Source: UBA6054 sp963975575 | GTDB taxonomy: Bacteria; Planctomycetota; Phycisphaerae; Phycisphaerales; UBA1924 | Length of the DNA stretch: 64,000 nt | Direction: 5' to 3' | Assembly (NCBI GenBank): GCA_963975575.1 | Contig: CAXBHL010000001.1 | Span: forward strand, 1,612,001-1,676,000 | Part shown: in pieces, positions 1 to 9,002 of the stretch | How positions within the stretch are numbered: the first letter of the stretch is position 1 | Layout: the number at the start of each line of letters is the position of its first letter | The notes under the pieces: model-generated | What the model was told of the DNA's origin: nothing | The model's database searches: none | What the model saw: the letters and a program-made list of their open reading frames with translations, nothing else | Made by a program: the position numbers and the translations under genes

Positions 1-347
1 CCGCCGAGGCCGCGGCCCACCCGGGCGCCACCGGCGAGGAGGTGCACCTGGCGACCATCGGCGTGATCGAGCGGCACGGATTCGCGGTCGGGCTCCCGCC
101 GCCCGACGCCGACCCCTCGTTCACGAGCATGGTGCACGGGACCGGCCACGGGATCGGGCTGGAAGTCCACGAGCCCCCGCTGCTCGACCGCAAGGGCCCG
201 ACCCTGGTGCAGGGCGACGTGCTCACCATCGAGCCGGGGCTCTACAGCAAGGCGATCGGCGGCGTGCGGGTCGAGGACATGGTCCTCGTGACCGCGGATG
301 GCTGCGAGAACTTCAACGCTCTGCCGACCGGTCTGACCTGGGCATAA
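1..347 (+). CDS. M24 family metallopeptidase (Xaa-Pro aminopeptidase-like), 3' end only
   Basis: The gene enters from the left edge; 114 C-terminal residues are visible in the frame starting at base 3. The segment carries the second half of the M24 pita-bread fold: the metal-ligand stretch HGTGHGIGLEVHEPP, the TIEPGLY strand with a metal-binding Glu, and GVRVEDMVLVT with the final Glu. These are the His/Glu ligands of the dinuclear metal site in methionine aminopeptidase and aminopeptidase P. M24 enzymes remove N-terminal residues from peptides, often ahead of proline. Exact specificity cannot be set without the N-terminal half. The stop lies 18 bp before the end of the convergent gpmA gene. 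A second complete M24 protein is encoded at 37715-38941. Confidence 0.85.
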   Translation, partial: AEAAAHPGATGEEVHLATIGVIERHGFAVGLPPPDADPSFTSMVHGTGHGIGLEVHEPPLLDRKGPTLVQGDVLTIEPGLYSKAIGGVRVEDMVLVTADGCENFNALPTGLTWA

Positions 348-365
348 GACGCCGGTCGACCCTGG

Positions 366-1112
366 CTACTTGGACTTGCCCTGCGCGGCGACGGCCGCCA
401 TGGCCTTCTCCACCGCGGCCGCGTCGCCGAGGTATCGCTTGGAGATGGGCTTGAGGTCCGTATCGAGCTGGTAGACCAGCGGCATGCCGGTGGGAATGTT
501 CAGTTCGACGATGTCATCGTCGGAGATGTTGTCAAGGTGCTTGACCAGGGCCCGCAGCGAGTTGCCGTGCGCGGCGATCACGAGGCGCTTGCCGTCGCGG
601 ATCTTGGGTGCGATCTCCCGGTTCCAGTACGGGACCACCCGATCGACGGTGTCCTTGAGGCACTCGGTCACGGGAATCTCGGATTCCTTCAGGGCGGCGT
701 ACCGCCGGTCGTGTCCGGGCCAGCGTTCGTCGGAGGTTTCCAGGGCGGGCGGGGGGATGTCGTAGCTGCGACGCCAGACTTTGACCTGGTCCTCCCCGTG
801 CTTTGCGGCGGTCTCGGCCTTGTTCAGGCCCTGCAACGCGCCGTAGTGCCGCTCGTTGAGCTTCCACGAGCGGCTGACCGGCACCCACATCAGGTCCATC
901 TCCTCCAGCACGTACCACAGCGTGCGGATGGCCCGCTTGAGCACCGAGGTGTAGGCCTCATCGAAGGTGTAGCCGCTCTCGCGGAGCAGTCGCCCGGCGG
1001 CGGCGGCCTCCTCGTGTCCTTTCTCGGACAGGGGCACGTCCTTCCAGCCGGTGAAGCGGTTCTCCTTGTTCCAGACGCTCTCGCCGTGGCGGATGAGGAC
1101 GAGCGTGTGCAT
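366..1112 (-). CDS. gpmA: 2,3-bisphosphoglycerate-dependent phosphoglycerate mutase
   Basis: A 248-residue cytoplasmic glycolytic enzyme that interconverts 3- and 2-phosphoglycerate through a phosphohistidine. The catalytic LIRHGESVWN motif is at residues 6-15 (phospho-acceptor His9). The family motif NERHYGALQG is at about 86-95, and the second catalytic His is in AAHGNS at about 180-185. Length matches the dPGM family. The ATG start is preceded by AAGGAG at about 8 nt. It lies downstream of comB on the same strand, about 50 bp away, so co-transcription is possible but not shown. Confidence 0.95.
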   Translation of the reverse strand: MHTLVLIRHGESVWNKENRFTGWKDVPLSEKGHEEAAAAGRLLRESGYTFDEAYTSVLKRAIRTLWYVLEEMDLMWVPVSRSWKLNERHYGALQGLNKAETAAKHGEDQVKVWRRSYDIPPPALETSDERWPGHDRRYAALKESEIPVTECLKDTVDRVVPYWNREIAPKIRDGKRLVIAAHGNSLRALVKHLDNISDDDIVELNIPTGMPLVYQLDTDLKPISKRYLGDAAAVEKAMAAVAAQGKSK

Positions 1113-1160
1113 CGGGCGGCTCCTTGCGGGCTGGTGTCTGCGTGAGAATGCGGTCGGATC

Positions 1161-1886
1161 CTAGCCGGGCACGATCAGGCCGGACCGCCGGTTGAGGGCG
1201 GGAACGGTGCGGGTGACGGAAAGTTGCGCACAGAAGCGGACATCCGCGTCGAACCCCAGCCCGACAAGCCGTTCCGCGTGGAATGACCGGCGCAGCGCGG
1301 CCTCGATCCCGCCCGAGGCCCCGATCGAGCCGGTGGCAAGATCGGCCGTGTCCTCGGCGGTGTCTGTCATGGTCCAAGTGCGGAGGCGATCGACCAGCAG
1401 GCCGGCCGCGAGCTCGTCCTCGGAGGAGCGGCCACCGTCGGTGCCCGAACAGACGATCAGTGTGTCCGCGCCGAGGGTCCGGACCCGTTCGGCGACCGCG
1501 TCGAGGTTGGTCAGGCTGAGCATGAGGCAGGGCATCGACGCGGGGACCATCTCGACCGCGCGCGTGCCGTTGGTGGTGGTCAGGACCACCGTGCGTCCCC
1601 GCACGAGCTCGGGATCGATCCCCGCGGGTGAGTTGCCCATGTCGAACCCGTCCGGAGCCAGCCCTCCCCGCTCGCCCGCCAGCAGCACGGACGGTTCACG
1701 GGCTTTCATGGACCTTGCTTCGTTCATCGAGCGGACCGCTCGGATGCCGGCGGCACCCGCGTCGAGGAGCGCGGCCATCATGGTGGTTGCCCGCAGCACA
1801 TCGATCACCACCGCCACGCCCGGTGGGGCGTCGGGAGATCGGGGCGGCATCCGGTCCGGCAGGACCGCGACATTGATCTTGGGCAA
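1161..1886 (-). CDS. comB: 2-phosphosulfolactate phosphatase family protein (ComB-like)
   Basis: A 241-residue protein of the ComB family, Mg-dependent phosphatases that dephosphorylate 2-phosphosulfolactate in the coenzyme M/sulfolactate route. Family blocks seen are VVIDVLRATTMM near the N-terminus, LLAGERGGLAPDGFDMGNSP, and VVLTTTNGTRAVE. I chose the TTG at 1886 over the upstream TTG at 1907. A GGGAG Shine-Dalgarno sits about 6 nt before it, inside the last codons of the upstream tpsA-like gene, and the 1907 start has no such site. The gene therefore appears translationally coupled to the end of the secretion gene. Many bacteria carry this family without making coenzyme M, so the physiological substrate here is uncertain. 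Confidence 0.85.
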   Translation of the reverse strand: MPKINVAVLPDRMPPRSPDAPPGVAVVIDVLRATTMMAALLDAGAAGIRAVRSMNEARSMKAREPSVLLAGERGGLAPDGFDMGNSPAGIDPELVRGRTVVLTTTNGTRAVEMVPASMPCLMLSLTNLDAVAERVRTLGADTLIVCSGTDGGRSSEDELAAGLLVDRLRTWTMTDTAEDTADLATGSIGASGGIEAALRRSFHAERLVGLGFDADVRFCAQLSVTRTVPALNRRSGLIVPG

Positions 1887-1890
1887 AGTG

Positions 1891-4800
1891 CTACTCCCGT
1901 GCGGCAACGGCCGCGGCGGTGCCGCACGGGAACCACTCGGACTCGAACTCCGCCGGGCTCACTCCGTCCGGTCGGACCTTGGCGAGCATGGTCTCACGCG
2001 CCACGGCCGCCTCGGCGGGCGTGAGTTCGAGCAGATCGATCGCGCGGATGACCCGGGCGAGCCCCATCAGAGTCTCCGCCCGCGATTCGTCGCTGCTCAG
2101 GGCGAACGAACCGAGATCGTCCGGGCGGCCCGCCCCGGTCCAGTCCTCCCACAGGCTGGCGACGTCCCGGCGGACCTGTGCCGTTCGGGCCCTGACCGCA
2201 ATGGCATCGATCACACGCCGGCCGAGCAGGTCCTCGTACGCGGTGGTCAGGCGTCCGAGGCTGCGCCGCGAGAATCGGTCGACCGTGGCCTGCAGCAGCG
2301 CGGGCCCTCCGGAGTCGCTCGCCCGGCCGTCCATCACGATCGGGCTGGGACGCTCCTGATCCGGGGTCTCGTTCGGCCGCGCAGGATAGAGCGGGCGGGG
2401 CGCCAGCCCGAGTTCGGCCAGCACGCGGGCGTCGGCGAGCAGCCGCTCATCGGAACGCAATGGCACCTCGGGTTCCACGCTGAACGCCTCGGCGAGGTTG
2501 GCCCGGGAGTCGGGCGCCTCGCTGGCGAAGGCGGCGAGGTCGTACGCGTACAGCAGGCCGTCGGTGCCCTTGAGCGTTCCCAGGAAGCGGTCGATGCCCG
2601 CCCCTCCCTCGATGATCTCGATGGGCAGGCCGAGCGCGTCGCCGGTGCCGGTCTCGTTCGCGATCACAACGCTGTTTGCGCCGATCGCCATGCCTCCGCC
2701 GTCGGACTCGAGCGTGCCCTCGATCAGGATGTCTCCGGCGGCGATGATCTCGGCACCGTCGTCGGCCGCCCCGGGGGTATCCCGGTCCGGCTCGTTGCCC
2801 TGCCCGTCAATGGCGCCGGCGAGACGGCCGAGCAGGCGGACCCGCCCGTCAGGGCCGAGGGCCCGAATCGAAAGGTCGCCGACGATCGTCAGGTCCCCCA
2901 CCTCGATCAGCGTGGAGTCCGCACCGCTGGCGGTCATGGCCATCGAGCCGAAGCTGAGCAGTTTCTGCCCGCGCCCAGTGCGGATCGAATCGGTCGCGAC
3001 GATCTGAAACAGCGTGGACAGGTCGGTCGCGCTCAGCGAGGTCAGCTCAAGCCCGGCCATCGCGGCGTTGGCGAACAGGAACGTGGACACGGACGGAACG
3101 CCGGCAAGGTCGTTGCCGAAGCGGATGTTGCGGAACGCACCGCCGACATCTCCCTCGGTGCCGCTGGCCATGCCGATCGAGCCGCGGAACTTAAAGGGGG
3201 TGCGGCCCTCGCCGACCCCGGCCCAGGCATCCCCGTCATACTCGAACGCCACGTCCGAGCCGCCGTAGGTCTCTGCGTAAACATTGCCGGTGAACAGGGC
3301 GGTTCCAAGTCCCGTGTGAAAGGTGACCGAATCGCCGAACACCGCCACCGGAGCATCGAAGGTCATGTCGCCGGCCACGCGGACATCGCCCCCGACACGG
3401 ACGAGTCCGGCATCGGCGTCAAGATTGCCGAGGCGTTGATCCCCGGTATCGCCGATACCACCGGCCAGCGTGACCACCCCGCCGGCCGCGTTGAGCGTCA
3501 GATCATGGAACAAGCCCGAGCGGGAGAGCACGACACCGGTGGCATCGATGAACGTTCCGCCGTCGAGCGTGAGCGTTACGTCGTTGGTCAGCGTGGTCAC
3601 GCCATCGAGTGTGATCCCCGCCCGCGTGGCCGTCATGTCGGCGCCGAGGCTGATGGCGCCCCCGTCGCGGGCGGTCAGGCGGATGTCGCCGGCGTTGACG
3701 AACACGTCGCCCGTGTTGGAGATGTTGCGGGACCGCACGCGGATGCTGTTGCCGGTGGCGATCAGTGACCCGCCGCCGAGCCGGATGATCTCGTTGATCT
3801 CGATGCGCCCGTTCGAGAAGGGGTCGGCGGGCGGGGGCTGGTTCGGATCGGCGGCGTTGAGGACCAGGTTCAGCGAGAGACCGTCGGCCGTGAAGGCGCC
3901 GCCGTGGAGGAGGATCGAACCCGCCGCGTTGAGCGTCAGGGTCGATTCGCCGCCGCTGATCTTGCGGAACTGGGCGGATTCCATCTGGATGATCTCGCCG
4001 GACCCATTGCCGAGGGGGTTGAAGGTGGTCAGCGTCACGTCCATGCCGGAGTTCAGGGCGGCGTTGATCAGGTTCACCCCCACCACGGCGGTGTCCGTCG
4101 GTCCCCAGCCGCCCAGCGATCCGAGCGAGCCCGGCGCGATGATGATGTTGGTCGGGTCGATGAGCCAGTGCCCGCCCCGGCCGTTGATCGCGGTGGCATC
4201 GACCATCCGCGAGATGCGAAGGCCGAGCAGGCCGGAGGTCTCGATGAACCCGCCGTCGCCGGCCTGGGCACCGCCGCGTGCGGTGAGTTCGCCGTCGATG
4301 TTCGTGAACACGTCGGACCAGACCACGACCGACCCCCCGTCGCCGGCGACCAGGGCGTCGGCGTGAACGAAGGAGGCCGCGTCGATGTCAACGTACTCGG
4401 ATCGATCCGCGTTGACATCCGCGTGCGGGTTTCCGCCGATGACCACCGTCCCGCCGCCGAGATCGCCCGAGGCGTTGACCGTCGCCCCGCGGAGTTCCAC
4501 GCCGTGGCCGAGCAGCGTGATGTCGCCTCCATGATCGCCGCGGCGGGCGTTGATATCGCCGGAGATCACGGCGCGGCCCGACCCGCCATGGACCGTCACC
4601 GAGCCGGCATCGATCGTGCCCGTGTTCCAGGCGGCGAGCGAGAACACGTCGCCCGCGGCCAGGTCCAGACCCGCGTTGCCCGATCCGCCTAGCGGATCCA
4701 CGCCCGGACTGGACGGAATCTCCAACTGGACAAAGACCCGCCCGAGTTGCTCGCCGATCAATACCTGTTCGCCCGCCGCCATGATCACGGTGCCGTTCGG

Positions 4801-5352
4801 GGCCGAGATCGTGCCGTGGTTGGCCACGCGACCGCCGACGAGCGCGATCAGGTCGCCGCGGAGGTGGCCCCGGTTTTCCACGATGCCGCGGGCGTCGGTG
4901 AACCGGTTCACGCCCGCGAGAAAGTCCGTGTTCGAGATGTTGCCGGCGGCCGCGTACAGGGCCCCCACGTTGACCACCGACCCCTGCCCGAAGATCACGC
5001 CGGACGGGTTCACGATGAAGACCTGCCCGTTGGCGAGCAGGTTGCCCATGATCTCGGTCGGCACGCCCGAGTTGATCCGGTTGAGCACACGGGAGGTCAG
5101 GCCCGGCATCAGGAACTCGACGGTGTACCCCGCCTCGATGTTGAAGTTGAGCCATTCGATGATCGTCAGCTCGCCGGTGAGGATGCGCAGGTAGTCGTCC
5201 CCGAAGATGAACTCGGCCGAGCCTTCGACCACGTCCCCGCCGTCCGGTCCGGCGTGGGCCACCCCGGCCGGCAGGCCGCAGGCGAGCAGCATCGCGAAGG
5301 GCGCCGCGGATCGGTTGAGGAACGGGTTGCGTGCGGGGTGGCGGGTCTTCAT
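1891..5352 (-). CDS. TpsA-type exoprotein with filamentous hemagglutinin N-terminal domain
   Basis: An 1153-residue secreted protein, the passenger of a two-partner secretion system. It has a long signal peptide (Ala-rich hydrophobic core, likely cleavage near GVAHA). The TPS/haemagglutination activity domain follows at about 40-300, including GQVFIVNPSGVIFGQGS, a variant of the family NPNG motif, and LNRINSG. A long Gly/Asp/Thr-rich beta-helix-like body extends to about residue 880. The last 200 residues are charged and helical, unlike the helix region. The start has GGGAG 8 nt upstream and follows the tpsB-like stop by 31 bp, so exporter and passenger form an operon. It is probably exported across the outer membrane by that TpsB and may act in adhesion. 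No adhesin- or toxin-specific domain was recognised. Confidence 0.85.
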   Translation of the reverse strand: MKTRHPARNPFLNRSAAPFAMLLACGLPAGVAHAGPDGGDVVEGSAEFIFGDDYLRILTGELTIIEWLNFNIEAGYTVEFLMPGLTSRVLNRINSGVPTEIMGNLLANGQVFIVNPSGVIFGQGSVVNVGALYAAAGNISNTDFLAGVNRFTDARGIVENRGHLRGDLIALVGGRVANHGTISAPNGTVIMAAGEQVLIGEQLGRVFVQLEIPSSPGVDPLGGSGNAGLDLAAGDVFSLAAWNTGTIDAGSVTVHGGSGRAVISGDINARRGDHGGDITLLGHGVELRGATVNASGDLGGGTVVIGGNPHADVNADRSEYVDIDAASFVHADALVAGDGGSVVVWSDVFTNIDGELTARGGAQAGDGGFIETSGLLGLRISRMVDATAINGRGGHWLIDPTNIIIAPGSLGSLGGWGPTDTAVVGVNLINAALNSGMDVTLTTFNPLGNGSGEIIQMESAQFRKISGGESTLTLNAAGSILLHGGAFTADGLSLNLVLNAADPNQPPPADPFSNGRIEINEIIRLGGGSLIATGNSIRVRSRNISNTGDVFVNAGDIRLTARDGGAISLGADMTATRAGITLDGVTTLTNDVTLTLDGGTFIDATGVVLSRSGLFHDLTLNAAGGVVTLAGGIGDTGDQRLGNLDADAGLVRVGGDVRVAGDMTFDAPVAVFGDSVTFHTGLGTALFTGNVYAETYGGSDVAFEYDGDAWAGVGEGRTPFKFRGSIGMASGTEGDVGGAFRNIRFGNDLAGVPSVSTFLFANAAMAGLELTSLSATDLSTLFQIVATDSIRTGRGQKLLSFGSMAMTASGADSTLIEVGDLTIVGDLSIRALGPDGRVRLLGRLAGAIDGQGNEPDRDTPGAADDGAEIIAAGDILIEGTLESDGGGMAIGANSVVIANETGTGDALGLPIEIIEGGAGIDRFLGTLKGTDGLLYAYDLAAFASEAPDSRANLAEAFSVEPEVPLRSDERLLADARVLAELGLAPRPLYPARPNETPDQERPSPIVMDGRASDSGGPALLQATVDRFSRRSLGRLTTAYEDLLGRRVIDAIAVRARTAQVRRDVASLWEDWTGAGRPDDLGSFALSSDESRAETLMGLARVIRAIDLLELTPAEAAVARETMLAKVRPDGVSPAEFESEWFPCGTAAAVAARE

Positions 5353-5383
5353 GCGAATGCTCCCGGGCCGATTGGCCGCCGGT

Positions 5384-7297
5384 TCAGAACAGGATCGTGG
5401 CCGAGAAATGCAGCCGGGTATCGCCGACTTGGGTCGAGCGGGCCGCGCCCTCCCCGATGTCTGTCAACGCCATGCCGTAGTCCAGGCGAAGGGTCAGGTT
5501 CCGTTTGAGCCGTGCCTCGGCACCGACGCCGACGCCGATGAGCGTCTCGTCCTTCTCGAAGAACGGGGCGGCGTTCTGGGAGACCGCCGCGGCATCGACG
5601 AAGCCCTTGAGGATCAGGTCCCAGTCCGCCCCGCCGTACGGGCGGGTGCGTTGCGAGCGGAACGGACGCCCGAAGAGCGTCGCCGGCTCGGGCGCGATCG
5701 AGCCGGCCCGGCCGAGGTGGTAGCGGTACTCCGCGGAGGCGACCACGGCGTTGTCACCCACGACCGACGACTCGTCGTAGCCGCGCACGGTCGAGAACCC
5801 GCCGGCCACCATCTCGAAGTTGGGCACGAGGCGATAGCCCAGGGCGTGTCGGGCCCGGACGGAAAGGGCCAGCTCGTGGGCGAGCGTCATGGAGTCCTGA
5901 CCGCGGTCGCCACGAAAACCGGCCGGATCGAACAGCGGCTCGAGAAAGCGGGAGTGCGACCAGGAGCCGCGCACGAGCGTGAACTCCTCGTCCACGCCGA
6001 AGCGTCCGAGGCCCTGCGCCCCGATGCGATCGGTTCCCGCGACCGAGGCCAGGTTGCCCTCGAACATGATCTCGGCGGCGGTCTGCTGCACCGGGGTGAA
6101 CCGCTCGTAGCGGACGCCGACCGACGGGAGCAGGAAGTTCTCTGATCCCTTGATCAGGAACAGCCGGTTCTCGACGTCGATGCGTTCGAACCGCACGCCG
6201 GCGACGAGATCCACGAACCGGTCGCCGCGCTGGACGATGTTGATCGCGATCTCGGCGCCGATCTCGTAGCCCTCGCCCCGGAAGTTTTCGAAACCAAGGC
6301 CGACATCGGCGGCGGTGTACTCGTTCCAGCGGCCGCGCAGGGTCGCCCGGGCACGCGGACCCAGATCGAAAGAGTACGATCCGAGCACGGCGTGGCTCTC
6401 GTCGAAGCCGGCGGTGATGTAGTCCAGACGCAGGATGTCGTCCCGCCCCGTGAGCTGGTTGTTGGCATACCCAAACCGGTACTGCCACGGGTCGGTGCTC
6501 TCGCTGCCGGTGTTGCTGGTCTGGGCGTACGCGGTCCACTGGCGCGGCTCGTTGATGAGCAGGTCGAGCACCACCTCGCCCGGCTCGGAACCGGGCGCGA
6601 CGGCCGCCTCGACAGACCGGCCCGGATGCCGGTTGAGCCGCGCGATCTCGGCATCGACCGCGGGACGGGTCAGCAGGTCGCCCCCGGCCACCCGGACGCG
6701 ATCCCGGATCCGCTCGTGCGCGGGGTGGTTCACGTTGCTGGCCTCTCCCGCGTCGCTGTTCTCGGCGATGCGGTCGCCCGCGGCCACGGTTCGAACCTGC
6801 CCGACGGCGGCCCTCCAGATGAGCACCGTCAGGGTCGTGTCGCCGGGCCCGCGGATGTCCTCACGCGTTGTCTGGTACACGATCTCGGTCGCGTCCGGCG
6901 TGACGAGGTGGCCGATCATCCCGTACGAGCGTTCGAGTGCGTCCCGCACGCCCTGGTTGATGGCCGCCAGCGCACTGCCGTAGATCACCACGCTCCGTGA
7001 ACCGTCGAACGACCCGAGCCGCACGGCACGCACCGGGGCGCCCTCAAACGGGGCGATGTAGCCGTCGCTGGTGGGCGTGAGCAGGACGACCACGTCATCC
7101 AATCGCTCGATCGGCGGCAGGTCGGGATGAGGGAACGGGTAGGCGAACTCGAGGCTGGTTACCGGATAGCCGAACCCGTCGCGCTCGAGTTCCGGCACCG
7201 CCCAATCGTCACCCGGCGGCACCGCGCCGGCCGCCGACGCGACCGCGGTCAGGAGCATGATCCAGCGGCTCACACATGGCCAAATCACAGAACGCAC
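5384..7297 (-). CDS. TpsB/ShlB-FhaC family outer-membrane secretion protein
   Basis: A 637-residue Omp85-superfamily transporter that should recognise and export the adjacent TpsA protein. An N-terminal signal segment (about residues 10-28) is followed by a POTRA-like periplasmic region to about 210. A 16-strand barrel region of alternating aromatic/hydrophobic strands runs to the C-terminal Phe, typical of barrels handled by BAM. The conserved VRGY motif of the L6 loop is at about 504-507 (STVRGYDESS). The GTG start has GGAG about 6 nt upstream. The gene order tpsB then tpsA is the usual arrangement. The POTRA region is divergent and was assigned from position and length rather than from a clear motif. 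Confidence 0.88.
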   Translation of the reverse strand: MRSVIWPCVSRWIMLLTAVASAAGAVPPGDDWAVPELERDGFGYPVTSLEFAYPFPHPDLPPIERLDDVVVLLTPTSDGYIAPFEGAPVRAVRLGSFDGSRSVVIYGSALAAINQGVRDALERSYGMIGHLVTPDATEIVYQTTREDIRGPGDTTLTVLIWRAAVGQVRTVAAGDRIAENSDAGEASNVNHPAHERIRDRVRVAGGDLLTRPAVDAEIARLNRHPGRSVEAAVAPGSEPGEVVLDLLINEPRQWTAYAQTSNTGSESTDPWQYRFGYANNQLTGRDDILRLDYITAGFDESHAVLGSYSFDLGPRARATLRGRWNEYTAADVGLGFENFRGEGYEIGAEIAINIVQRGDRFVDLVAGVRFERIDVENRLFLIKGSENFLLPSVGVRYERFTPVQQTAAEIMFEGNLASVAGTDRIGAQGLGRFGVDEEFTLVRGSWSHSRFLEPLFDPAGFRGDRGQDSMTLAHELALSVRARHALGYRLVPNFEMVAGGFSTVRGYDESSVVGDNAVVASAEYRYHLGRAGSIAPEPATLFGRPFRSQRTRPYGGADWDLILKGFVDAAAVSQNAAPFFEKDETLIGVGVGAEARLKRNLTLRLDYGMALTDIGEGAARSTQVGDTRLHFSATILF

Positions 7298-7483
7298 GAG
7301 ATCTCCAGAGCCGGGGCCCGCGGGGACCGGGGGCGGACGACCTCAAAAGTCTACCGCAGACCCCCGGGGGACTCTTCGACGCCAGGTCCGAAAAACCCCT
7401 CAATTGCACACGCGTTCCCCGAACAACGCCGCCCCACCCAGTCGGGGTCAATCCCGGCCCCGGTCGGCCCGATCTCAGACTCC

Positions 7484-7780
7484 ATGCCCGATCTCGCCCA
7501 AACCGTCCGTGCGATGTCCGTTCTGGCGTGCCTAACGGCGCTTTCCGGCTGCCGGTCCTGGCGGGTGGTCGAAGCCCCGCAGCCTTGCCGCTGCACCCAC
7601 GGCGCGGTGCTCGCGGAGCTGGGGATCTCCGAAGAGATCGGGGCCCCCGTTGCTTCCCGGGTGCCGGGGCCTTCGCTGATTGCCGGCGACTCGATCGCGT
7701 GGAACTGGGCCATCGCCTTCGGCCACGCCCCGCGCGGCGAAACGCCGACATGGGTGTACCCCGGCGTGACCACCGATTGA
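7484..7780 (+). CDS. small putative lipoprotein, unknown function
   Basis: A 98-residue reading frame (or 88 from the internal ATG at 7514) with a bacterial lipoprotein signal: a short hydrophobic stretch SVLACLTAL and a lipobox LSGC, with Cys22 expected to be lipidated. The mature part is about 76 residues with a CRCTHG motif and Trp-rich end, and no family was recognised. It lies alone, divergent from the tpsB-like gene and convergent with the EF-hand gene. Several overlapping frames exist here; I prefer this one only because of the lipobox, so confidence is moderate. No strong ribosome binding site is visible. Confidence 0.45.
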   Translation: MPDLAQTVRAMSVLACLTALSGCRSWRVVEAPQPCRCTHGAVLAELGISEEIGAPVASRVPGPSLIAGDSIAWNWAIAFGHAPRGETPTWVYPGVTTD

Positions 7781-7829
7781 ACCGGACCTGACCGAGGCGT
7801 CGAAACGCCGCAGCCCACCCCGGCGCGGC

Positions 7830-8744
7830 TCAGGGCCGATTGGCCGAGCGACCCATCAGGTCCCGGAAACTGTTGATGTCCAGCGTATCGAGCGACCCGT
7901 CGCGGTTGATGTCCGCCTGCGCGTCGCCCGCCTGGTAGAGGGCGAGGAACGCGTTCAGGTCCGCAGTGGTGATCTGGCCATCGCCGTTGGAATCGTACCG
8001 GCGGACGAACGCGTCGATCTCGCGGCGATCACGCATGGTCTGCCAGGCGTCGCTGCGCTCGTCGGCGTTGAGGTCGCCATCGCCGTCTTGGTCGAACTCC
8101 GCGGCGATCTCACGCATCCGCTGTTCCTGCTGCTGGCGACGCTCTTCCTGGCGACGGCGGTTCTCTTCCTCCATCGCCTGACGCTCGGCATCGCTGAGCA
8201 CCCCGTCCCCATCGGCGTCGTACTGATCCAGGATGCGTTGCTCGCGCTCCGCCTGACGCCGGGCTTCTTCTTCCCGCAGGGCGGCCCGCTCGGACTCGTC
8301 GAGCATGCCGTCGCCGTCGGCATCGAACCGGTCGAGGAGGCGGCGGCCCATCGGCGAGGCCAGCATGGCATCGAGCCGCTCGTCGTCGTCGATCAGGCCG
8401 TCGCCGTTCTTGTCCATCCGGGCTTCCCACTCGGCCCGCATGGCTTCCATGCGCTTGCGCCGGTCCTCGGGCGACATCCTCTGGATTTCACCCCAGTCAA
8501 ACTGCTCCAGGCGGGACTGCCAGTCGTCGGCTCCACCCATCGAACCGCCGTCACCCTCGTACATGAAGTCCGTCGCTCCTGCGGAGGGAGGCAACGCGGG
8601 CATGAGGGCCGGGGCGGGCTGGGGGGCTGTGGCCGCGGGTGCGGGTTCTGCGGCCGGCTTTCCGCTTCCGAACACGATGACGGCCGCACCGAGTCCGGCG
8701 GCGGCGATGGCGACGACTGCGGCGGCGATTGCTTTGGTTTGCAT
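7830..8744 (-). CDS. EF-hand calcium-binding protein with six EF loops
   Basis: A 304-residue exported or membrane-anchored protein. Residues 5-26 form a hydrophobic N-terminal segment, followed by a Pro/Ala linker. Six canonical 12-residue EF loops are visible at about 111-122 (DKNGDGLIDDDE), 141-152, 176-187, 218-229, 251-262 and 278-289. A Glu/Arg/Gln-rich helical spacer lies between loops 3 and 4. The last pair resembles a type I dockerin repeat. The start was set at the ATG with AGGAG about 8 nt upstream, immediately before the hydrophobic segment; an in-frame extension further upstream lacks such a site. The likely role is calcium-dependent structure or protein interaction in the periplasm or at the cell surface; no enzymatic domain is seen. 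Confidence 0.85.
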   Translation of the reverse strand: MQTKAIAAAVVAIAAAGLGAAVIVFGSGKPAAEPAPAATAPQPAPALMPALPPSAGATDFMYEGDGGSMGGADDWQSRLEQFDWGEIQRMSPEDRRKRMEAMRAEWEARMDKNGDGLIDDDERLDAMLASPMGRRLLDRFDADGDGMLDESERAALREEEARRQAEREQRILDQYDADGDGVLSDAERQAMEEENRRRQEERRQQQEQRMREIAAEFDQDGDGDLNADERSDAWQTMRDRREIDAFVRRYDSNGDGQITTADLNAFLALYQAGDAQADINRDGSLDTLDINSFRDLMGRSANRP

Positions 8745-8803
8745 CGGCGGGCTCCTGTGCTGCGTTATACGGCTCAACGCCGCCCACGGACGCAAATTGC
8801 ACA

Positions 8804-8830
8804 CGCCCCGGCCCTATTTGGGCCGGGGCG
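8804..8830 (-). terminator. hairpin downstream of tRNA-Met
   Basis: A perfect 11-bp GC-rich stem (8804-8814 with 8820-8830) and a 5-nt loop lies 9 bp after the 3' end of the tRNA gene. It would end the tRNA transcript and separate it from the EF-hand gene. No long U-tract follows, so it is called from stem strength and position. Confidence 0.6.
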
Positions 8831-8839
8831 TCTGTGAAT

Positions 8840-8912
8840 GGCGAGAGGGAGACTTGAACTCCCGACCTGAGGGTTATGAATCCTCCGCTCTAGCCAGCTG
8901 AGCTACCTCGCC
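8840..8912 (-). tRNA. tRNA with CAT anticodon (elongator Met, or Ile2 before lysidine modification)
   Basis: A 73-nt cloverleaf on the minus strand. The 7-bp acceptor stem begins GGCGAGG, the D arm is GCTC/GAGC, and the anticodon loop is TTCATAA with anticodon CAT. The T arm is GGGAG/CTCCC with loop TTCAAGT. The discriminator base is A and CCA is not encoded. The first acceptor pair is G-C and the anticodon stem lacks the three consecutive G-C pairs of initiators, so it is not initiator tRNA. The anticodon stem has an A-C mismatch at its base (31-39). CAT also fits tRNA-Ile2, the substrate of TilS, whose gene is in this window. Confidence 0.92.
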
Positions 8913-9002
8913 GCAAGTTGTGGATTCATCGTAGCCATCGCCGGGCCTCAGCGGCCAGCCGACCCGGGGAACGGCGGAGAAAAACGCCGCTCCGGGCAAG
9001 CG

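Noticed and set aside
1192..3768. 858-codon open frame on the plus strand
   Set aside because: It runs antisense through comB and the TpsA gene, is Arg/Gly/Ala-rich and shows no domain; the minus-strand proteins here have clear family motifs.
7351..7818. 155-codon minus-strand frame opposite the small lipoprotein
   Set aside because: No signal peptide, domain or ribosome site; the opposite strand has a lipobox, so I kept that one.
8840..8912. initiator tRNA-fMet
   Set aside because: The acceptor has a normal first base pair and the anticodon stem lacks the three G-C pairs that mark initiators.
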